Origin: Bradysia coprophila
Lineage: Eukaryota > Arthropoda > Insecta > Diptera > Sciaridae
Assembly: GCF_014529535.1 (NCBI RefSeq)
Contig: NW_023503307.1
Span: 4,623,887-4,687,886, forward strand
DNA length: 64,000 nucleotides
Direction: 5' to 3'
Of the stretch, positions 55,475 through 64,000 are shown piece by piece. Within the stretch, counting starts at the first letter, position 1, and every line of letters begins with the position of its first letter. The position numbers and the translations under genes are program-made. The notes below the pieces were generated by a model that saw nothing but the letters and a program-made list of their open reading frames with translations, was not told the origin of the DNA and made no database searches.

Positions 55475-57589
55475 AATTTCAAAATAATTTTTTATTTTTG
55501 CACGCATTTTTGTATGAAATACCTTTGGCCGCTCAAACTTTTTAAAAACCCTTAGATAGCTATAGTTCTCCTAAAAAGTAAATTTCCTTCGGTTTTCCTA
55601 ATTTGTTGACAAATGTAATACGAATTACAGTATGGAATATTCGGATTCAGTAGTATTCGGATCCTATCAAGTCTTTGGTAGAGAATTTGTTTTAAGAGGG
55701 TACAAGGGTTTAGCTTCGGACAAGAACCAAAATTGCGCGAAAAATAGAGCATGTTTAGGAACATAATTCTCAGGATCCAAGAGATAGAATACAACAAAAA
55801 ATGGACGAACGGTTAATTTAAACCTTACTTAACAGAAATGTGTTTTCACATTTATAATATTGTTTCATTTTCACAAATATTTTTCACAATTAAAACACGT
55901 CTGCAAGGCAAAATTTTTTTCCGCTTTAGGTACATTTTTTCGGCAGTACATCGAGAATAATCACATAAGTTGCTATATCAAAACCGTTTCTTATGTCACA
56001 AACCACGAAACTATGTTTTCCATTTTTTTAAATAAGTTTTTATTTTTAAGAAATTAACCAAAAACAATTTTGTTTCTATCACGGCGGCCATTTTGTTTTC
56101 ACAATATTTCTATGATGGGTGTCTTTGATGTTCGATTTTCTATTGTTATTGAAGACACAATACGAGTTTCATTTCAATTAAAAGAGATGACGCTATAGTA
56201 TTTGGTTTCTGTCCGAAGCTAAGCGCTTGTACGCTCTTAAAGTGCAAATTATAGAGTTTAAGCAAGGAGTAGAAAAATTGTCAATTGCTCGCACATATTT
56301 CAATTTCCAGAATTATCATGTATAAACTAAAATATATAAACTTTTACAAGCAAAAAGAAAGTTTCTATGACAAAATATGACCTATTAGTGTCGGTAATAA
56401 CGTCAAATAGTTACAACTTAAGTTCTATAAACGCATCGTATGTAACAAGCGAAAAGTGCTCACATCTTGGCTCGCATAAAATTTATTTTTAAGATAAAAT
56501 TTTTACCTTGGCCATGGCGGCTGATCCATTATTTTTCGGCGACGGCTCAGTGCTCCATTTGTAGCTATTTAATATTGTTTCCTACATAATATTTTCTGAA
56601 GAAGGGTGTCAGTATTTGGGTTTCGGGTCTCACAGAATATTTTAATTTCTTTTATTCTGATTTCAACATTGTCCCATATCGTGCGAGTATTTGACAAACA
56701 CTAGGTGTTTGAATTTGCTAGCTGCTTTTTGTTTTATTTAATCGACCAAACTGGAAACGTCCAACATAAAATATAGGCATTTGGTGTGCGTGCATAAATT
56801 ATTATTATTCCCTTTGTTAAATACGGTTTCAGATAAAAAATAATTTCAGATTACTGTTTCGTTCACATTTTATAGAAATGTAATGTCAAATTTACGGTTT
56901 GTTTGAAAATAAAAAATTAAAAAAAAACTGAAAAACTGAAAAAGTACTGTGCCTAATACAACAATATGAAATAAAACTTTTTTTTTGAAAAAAGAGACCA
57001 CATTACAATAATAAAAAAAACTCAAAACAGTGTAAATATTGAAACATATTTCTTTTATAGCATTTAACATTTCAATTGTTTGATAAGAAAGCATAATTTT
57101 TACATATATTTAACAGTTCGAGTAAATACACAAATAAAACACTTCCTTCCTGCTCTCGTATTCAAACCTTAAATTGTTAAAATGTGTCACTTCTTATGAA
57201 TAATATATACATGTTGTCAGGTAAAACGTACGTGCTAAGTATATTATTCATCTTAAAAATTCATTTAATAGATTCACCTCTCCATATTACATTTCAAATT
57301 TTCACGATTTCGAAATATTTGCAAAAAGTCTCACTCGCTTAATAAATAGAAGTTTTAGTTTAAAATATAATTTTCATATTAAATGTACAAGTTATGCAAA
57401 AATCATTTTACGGTTGAATATGAGAAGAAACTATTTTTTTTTTCGTTTTGAAAAACAACGGGCAACTAATTTTATCGCTGCAATATCTTCTCAGACTACG
57501 TCGACTACGTCAGACCTATTAATTTAATTAACAATTAACGCGGACAGTGGCTATGAATCAAAAAAGTTTTGTTGGTCTTTCAACGTATA

Positions 57590-57686
57590 AAAAACGTAGT
57601 GCAAAAGAGACGCAAGATTTTGAGAGTAAGCGTATGAATATGAAATTCTCTCACAAAATCATGCATCTCTTTTGCACTAAGTTTTT
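57590..57686. repeat. 97-bp imperfect hairpin
   Basis: AAAAACGTAGTGCAAAAGAG and CTCTTTTGCACTAAGTTTTT are inverted with one mismatch; pairing continues inward with ATTTTG words. Confidence 0.65.
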
Positions 57687-57883
57687 AATGCGTTGTATGC
57701 GGAATCATTGCTCAAAGAACACCTTCGTATTAGTTTAGTCACAATTAATATGTTGAGACAATCATGCAACACAACACTATGTAAAGGGAACATTTATCCC
57801 ACATTGCGTTAAAATAAACGCAGGGTTTACTAAACTATTACGGTCCAATCCTAATCATTTCGTGGAAAATTTTTTCAAACCAG

Positions 57884-57990
57884 GATGAATTGACCACAAA
57901 CGGAAAGACCACAGATTCAACGTCAAAGCAGCTGCTGTTGTTAACAGTCCTGATTGTTTTTCTCCGAGAAATACGTTTCTCTTCTATGAA
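57884..57990 (+). other. Candidate small exon downstream of Gmap exon 2
   Basis: After an acceptor-like TTTTTTCAAACCAG the phase-0 frame reads DELTTNGKTTDSTSKQLLLL and stays open for about 43 codons, with higher GC than the surroundings. Possible donors are GTTAAC inside it or GTAGAG at its end; otherwise it runs to a stop and could be an alternative last exon. No homology recalled. Confidence 0.25.
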
Positions 57991-60399
57991 GCAGGGCGTA
58001 GAGTGTTAAACACAACTCTCGAAAATAAGTAAGATGACGGAATTTATGTACAAAGAAAAAAGGTTTCATAATTGAATCTCCACATTTCACTTAATTTATT
58101 TTGGATTTCGTAATCTTCCATACAAAGTTGGATGATTCAATTGTAAAACTTATCTCTGCGTGTGTAACCTAAGATTTCTAAGGCTCGGAGCACAGATTTG
58201 TCAGAAGCATGTCAATAAATCCACAAAAATAACAGGGATGCTAATTTTCGTTAAGATAGCACTTGATTAAGAAGAAAATAGTTTGAAACGAAACTGTGGG
58301 TCAAACCTACTAACAGGACAGGTAGATCATCTTTTTAATTTGTTTTATTGTTCCAAGACCCGTTGAACACGCCTACATGTTCGTCGGTCTATCTCTCCGT
58401 CATTTTTATGGCCTTCATTCTGTGAAAGTCAATGAGTAGTTGCACGACTACAAGCTTTCTTGATCACTGCGCAAAAAGTTATCGAAAATCGTCTTAAATG
58501 TGCAATTTTGACAATTCTATCCCCATTGTAGCTTCTTCTCAGCTATAAGTTTTTTTGATATTAACCAGACGGCTGTCATCTGTAATCGACAACGAAAGCA
58601 ATAATAAACGACAAACTCTGCCTAATGAGGTCTAATCGAGGGTCTAATATAGCAAAAATCATGTTCGAAACAAATGAAGTAAAAGATTTCTGAAATCAAT
58701 CTATGAAAATCTTCGATCAAATGAAGTAATAGATCATATAGTAAAACTGTTAATATGCTTGCCTCTGTGACAGGTTTAGTGAGAATTGTAGATTTCGATA
58801 CGATACTTAAGATGGCATGTATGAGTTGTCAGAACTTTAATAGATTATAGACCACTTGGAACAACGTCCCTCTAAGATGATGTTTGATATTCGAAATTGT
58901 GGTTGGCATTTTATAATGCATTGCATATCAGAGATATATCCAGTGTTTCCTCGGCGCGCATCTTTTGATAAAAGCACTATATGATATGATATGCCGCTAA
59001 TGGAACAAATAACTGTTTACTAAACAAAATAAAACTACAGGCATCATTGGCCTTGTTGAGATAATGATTCATTACATGATTGCATGATTCATATAAACGA
59101 AACACTTCACACTTTGTTTTCACATAGGTCTTAGATCAAAATGATTGATCTTCTGTGCTTTGAACTTTGTTAGCATGACTTCTCGACTGGTATTTGATCC
59201 TTCTGAACTGAATGCGTTTTTGTGCCGGTTTAACAACTGATTTTCGGTCATAATTCGCCCACAAATACAATATCTTTATATTTTTACTGAAATATTCTGG
59301 ACCGACTAATTGATGGGGGACATAAACACGCAGTAAGATGTGTGTACCGTCACATCCGAAGCTAATTTAGAATTTCGAAGTGTTTCCATTTGCTTAAAAA
59401 GCAAACATTCAAATTTGTTTGCTTGTAACACCTGAAACTATAATAGCTGTTTGTGGTCTCAAATGTATAGAAATTTCACAAAATTTTTTACAATGAAAGG
59501 TGCTCTGTGATGGAACTTGCATTGACTTGTTTCGTGTACGTTAACTGTAAAGATTCCCATATTCAGTGGCAATAAAGTTATTTTAAAAAATTTCGTTTTT
59601 CGACGACCGCCAACACCAGTAGAGACAAGTCTTGTTATTTCCATCAAAACATTTTAAGTCCTACCTTCTGGTACTTCTTTGATTATGGTGATACCGTACC
59701 TAGAACATTGTACTTCTTCAGTTTCACTATACGCTTTCGATAAGTCGTTAAGAATTAATTCCCCATCCCTAGTACCCTACGAGAAAATATTTTGCTATTC
59801 GAGAAGTACAAGAATACAAGAAATTTTCATGTTCGTCTACATTACCAATTTATAATAAACAAATTAGAATGTTAATTAACACATTCTGTAACCGTTCTCA
59901 AAGGCAGTATAATTTAATGGTATGTCTGTTACATTATATAATAAATGTACTGTATGTATATATAACAATAAGGCACAAAGTATTGCATCAATACATGTTC
60001 GTTATACATAAGAGGTACGTACAGGAAAGAAAAGTGTTAGTCATAAGTAGATGTTTATGATTTTGAATGTGCGTTTTGTTAAGCCTACCGTTTGTGTTTA
60101 GCTAAACTATATATTTCTTTTTATCTTCATTTTCTTTGGTACATACGAGTATGTTCTTGCATTCATTTGGTGTATATGGCGATTTGGAAGTTTCAAAGAA
60201 ATGTAAAATTTGAATGTTATCTCGAATGCTGATTCCGTTTGTTTGGTTATAAACTATCATGATGTTTGATGCCGATCCGAGGCAAATACTCTGAATACAG
60301 AAATCTCTTAGGCTTCAGGAGATGAGTGATCCGATTTGGATCCGATTTTCAAGTCCCAAAAATAGACTCGATGTCCTATGAATTATGCCTCTGTCGGTC

Positions 60400-60651
60400 C
60401 CAATGACGTCAGTGGTTCCGTTGCAGCATCTTCACAAAAATGAATAAAAATTAATGGGAACGGGTCAGTTTGTTAATGCAGCAGGTATCTAGGGTGCCTA
60501 AAAAAACTACAAAAGGAGGACATGGTATGAATAATTCTTTCGATATTATGGTAATACTAGGTAGTGAAGACTTTCGGAGTAGTTATTTGAATCCCCGTTA
60601 TCATTACTCTTTTTTGTGAAACGGCTGCAGCGGAACCACAGACGTCATTGG
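60400..60651. repeat. Inverted pair, 28-bp arms 200 bp apart
   Basis: CCAATGACGTCAGTGGTTCC at 60400 and GGAACCACAGACGTCATTGG ending 60651 are inverted copies with two mismatches over 28 bp. Probably a diverged non-autonomous element. The arms contain TGACGTCA, a CRE-like word, which is likely incidental. Confidence 0.55.
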
Positions 60652-63600
60652 AACCAATGGATCCATGTTTTGTACTCAGGGCACCGATACCTATGATTGT
60701 AAGATTTAAAATTTTCACTCGTGACCTGCCTTAAAATTATGCTCCATAAAGTTTCCATTGTGTCCTTTTGTTTTTCTGTCATTCGTATTTTACGATTCCA
60801 TTAGATGGCACCCGTCTTAGACACGAAAACATTTACTGCTCACGAAGCAGACATTTGTGACACTTTTATATTCGTCAGTTGATTCTGCTTCACAAGACAG
60901 CTGTGTTAGCGCAACTTAATCATCCATTTCTGTAACATTCAAACACATGCAGTACCAAATTACAGACATCTTTAATAATTTTAGGTACCCTAATTCATTA
61001 CTATTTAGAGAACTCTCCATTTAACAGCCTACCATTGGACTCAGTGAAGGGGTCAAACTAGTCAATCGCAAAACGAGGATAAGACACAGTAGTTGATATT
61101 TTCGATACACCTTTTCATTGATCATTTTCCTCAACATATCGTCATTCATGATAAGCAGTATTTGAAGACAACTTCAAGACTCAAGAGTAATACAAAATCT
61201 GAATTCCAATCAATTCTACGTTCGAAATGGGCCTTGCTTATCCGATTGAAATCGCACTAATGTAGAGTAGGATCAACTGTACACTCAAATATTAAAAATT
61301 TTGAATTTCTATCATCGCGAAATTTTCGTCAAAATGTGTATAGAAAGGGTGTGTGCAGACTTTAGGTACCTACTCAGAATTAATTTTTTTTATCGTCATC
61401 TCAGTTTTGGTAATCGGCAAATTCAAGAAAAAAAAATTCACGGTAAGCATTGGTTATGGTGAGGTGATTATTTCTTATCGTGTTGTTAAATAAACTTTAG
61501 AGTTCTACCTATGATATCTGGTTCATTGGATAACGAATTTATAGGTAGAGTCTGTGTAAACATTTGCTATACTTGTTCTTGGTATTCGTTTGCCATACGC
61601 GCATGCATAGTATAATATAATATATGAGTAATACATACCTTTCTATGTGTATATATATATGACTTTGCATAAGACATATTTCCAGTCGTCTGAGTCGATA
61701 TTTATTTAGGATAATAACATATAACCTTATGTAATTAAGAACTTATGACTTATGTGCAGCAAGCCTCTATGTTGGTTCATATAAAAAATGAGAAATAAAA
61801 ACAACATCTTTCGGAGCGAGATGAATTTAGTGGTCAGAAATTTCAATCAAGGATAAAATGAATCCGTTTTTAAGATTTTAAGCCGCCAATGAGCACTTTT
61901 TTTGTCCGAATCCTTTCGCACCTCTCTTTATAGCACACAATGCTAAATTATTTGCAATCGAATATAGTGGACTATATAGATAAGCGCGAGTAATGTTAAA
62001 CATTTTTGTAACAAACTTCCTCCATTCCTACCTCAAAATAGTTTATTTGAACGATAGAGACACAAAAAAAAACTTTCTACATGTGTAATGGTAGATGGTG
62101 TTGGTGGTACAGAACAGAACTGTCTAAAAATTCATTTATTACTCTTTATCTGCAATTAAAATTTTAAGAAAAACTGTTTGATCAGCATTTAATGCAATAT
62201 CATAATTCAAATACGTGCACAAATACCGTGGCGTGGCGTACAGTGGTGTGAAAATCATTGTCTTTTTTTCTTCTCTTCATATTCATTGTTTAGAATTAGT
62301 CGTACAACGAATTAGTGCTATTTTTCTCTTATAGAGTTGCACTATTACCACCACACACGGCATTATTACAATAATAATATTAAATGATCAAACATACATT
62401 ACAATAATTGAATGATGACATTATCCCTACTACTTGAAAAGCGTCGTCGCTGCAGTTATACTATTAGTTTTTAATTATATTTCGAAAGAAAAAAAGAAAT
62501 ACAATAAAGTTCACCACTATATTACCACTTGATTCCTTTCCGTATACGATGTGTATTAAGTCGAATCGGACGGTTTCTTGCTTCTCCTCAACAGTCAAAT
62601 GTGTATTTGAATTATAACCGACTGAAAAAAACCCGTACAAAACTAACATACGAATACTAACATCTGAAAATAATTCAAATAAAAATTTAAAAACGAAAAA
62701 AAAATACAAAAATTGTTATGTCAACAATACCGCTGCTCTAAACTCCCCGTTTGTCCGTATAAGTTAATGTGTTGGTAACATATATTCGAAAAATAATTTA
62801 ATGTTGGAAGTAAGAAAAAAAAAATTGTGCTCGCTACACCACTATCAACTAACTTTTCATGCTTTAGTCGGTCTGAACACTTAAGCTTGGTCGGTTTTGT
62901 TGAGCGGTCACATTAGCAGTAACAACTTATCATTTCCACCAAAATGTGCTCCTTTTTTTAAAACATTTAACATTATAAATGCACATTGTATAGAAGTTAT
63001 ACTTTCCGATATTTCTTTTTTTTATTGACTGTGACTTTCAGTGACTTATTTAAATTGCTTTTATTTTTGTAATATTCGGAATAAATTGTTTTTGGAACTA
63101 AGCTTAACTAAAGTAAAAATAAAATATGCTGTGTCTGAACCGAGAGTGGTAGCTGTAATAAATTAAAAAAAAAGAGTTAAAGATTGGCGACAGAGAAAAG
63201 GATTTGATTATCGTTTTCCGGGCGCAGGCGATAAAGCAACTTCAAGAATTTAGCACGTAAGTGGTGGTTGCATCAAAAACAATAATTTATTATTAGACCC
63301 CATCGGTTATGTTTTACTTCGCGCTAATTTTTATCTCTACGGAAATTAATTTCATAATATACATTATACCGTATATACGTGTGTACGTTTAGCGTTTGAG
63401 CGAAGAAAAATACGGCTAGTAATTAACTTTTATTTATCTAATAATCGATCAAAATTATCACGTTATGAATTTTGTATGTAAGTTATTTTTATCGTAAAGT
63501 CGCAAATTATTTTGCCAGTGTTGTTAACAATGCCCTCGATTTTTTTTGTTTTTGGTTTTTTTAATGTTAAATCGATAACAAATGAAGATGTTTATAATTA

Positions 63601-64000
63601 AACATTTTGTCATTTGGTCTTTTTTGTGGCAAAAATATTTAAAAGAGACATTCGTCTTACGGCTTCAACATTCTGCATGAATTATAAAATGTAAATTGCC
63701 ACAAAAAAAAAAATTTCAATTTTTTTTTTTAATTTGTTCAGTTGCTTGATGTACAAAATGATCGTAGCAGGATTAGAATTGTCAGGGGCTAAAAGATAGA
63801 ATAGTTATTTTGTCTAGTCAAAGACGAAAAATCAAACTTTTGTTGATTTGTTTCGGAAAACATCGTATGGAACTCAGTGATAATAGCAATTTTCGCAATT
63901 CCGGTCCATAATCATCACCTTTCCATGCATTCACTGTATTACGAAGGCTAAATTTTTATAAATAAAAATCTTGCATTGACCAGAAATCGAACCCACGACA

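Larger units (their letters stand above)
50936..64000. other. Long non-coding region, probably Gmap intron 2
   Basis: 13 kb of AT-rich DNA with no conserved exon that I can support. It holds the TTAGCG-type element (51759-52527), several hairpin elements (53401, 55118, 57590, 60400) and one weak exon candidate (57884). If Gmap continues to the right this is one intron of over 13 kb. Nothing else recognised. Confidence 0.5.

Noticed and set aside
60400-60651. CRE-like TGACGTCA sites as an enhancer
   Set aside because: The word falls inside inverted repeat arms far from any promoter, so it is better explained by the repeat.
63960-64000. tRNA-like GGTTCGATT word on the minus strand at the window edge
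   Set aside because: The flanking bases do not form a T-arm stem and the rest of a tRNA is not visible; at most a SINE-like scrap cut by the window end.

Overview
This 64 kb window is AT-rich animal DNA, most probably from an insect and best guessed as a dipteran. Short GT-AG introns, an insect-type jub (Ajuba) LIM gene, and single-copy conserved genes (WBP11, ARL2BP, FAM210A, Nup93, WDR6, Gmap) support this. A PQQ-type sorbosone dehydrogenase of the fungal/bacterial kind and a dense load of small inverted-repeat elements would fit a nematoceran such as a fungus gnat. The species call is inference only. Layout, left to right. 1-3.0 kb: 3' part of a secreted, probably GPI-anchored glucose/sorbosone dehydrogenase (+), convergent with a small unknown secreted-protein gene (-, 3.1-3.7 kb). 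4.0-7.5 kb: a repeat island with a compact, non-coding LTR-type element (identical terminal repeats, a 7-copy 46-bp minisatellite inside), a self-complementary AGATCTGA-type array with inverted ends, and a 5'-truncated LINE carrying an RNase H domain. 8.4-19.2 kb: two tandem TMEM135-like genes (-), whose exon lengths and phases match almost exactly. A 1.46 kb foldback element with long arms sits in one intron, and a hAT-type MITE, a LINE scrap and an unrecognised coding-like stretch sit in others. 21-24.3 kb: WBP11 (+), convergent with a THAP zinc-finger gene (-). 25.8-28.6 kb: ARL2BP (-), with a 146-bp satellite-bearing element in its first intron. 29.3-31.7 kb: jub (+), divergent from ARL2BP. 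31.7-35 kb: non-coding DNA with a hAT-like non-autonomous element. 35.1-37.6 kb: FAM210A (-), divergent from Nup93 (+, 38.2-42.1 kb), which converges on WDR6 (-, 42.3-45.4 kb). WDR6 is in turn divergent from Gmap (+, from 45.96 kb). From 46 kb to the right edge the window is almost wholly Gmap intron or non-coding DNA with many foldback/MITE hairpins. The host genes are mostly housekeeping and are not an operon-like system: splicing (WBP11), mitochondria (FAM210A; ARL2BP with ARL2), peroxisome/mitochondrial membrane (TMEM135-like), nuclear pore (Nup93), tRNA wobble methylation (WDR6), Golgi tethering (Gmap) and Hippo/adherens junction signalling (jub). They are packed in divergent and convergent pairs that probably share promoters and terminator regions. 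All gene models were derived by hand from splice signals and recalled family sequences; no searches were run.
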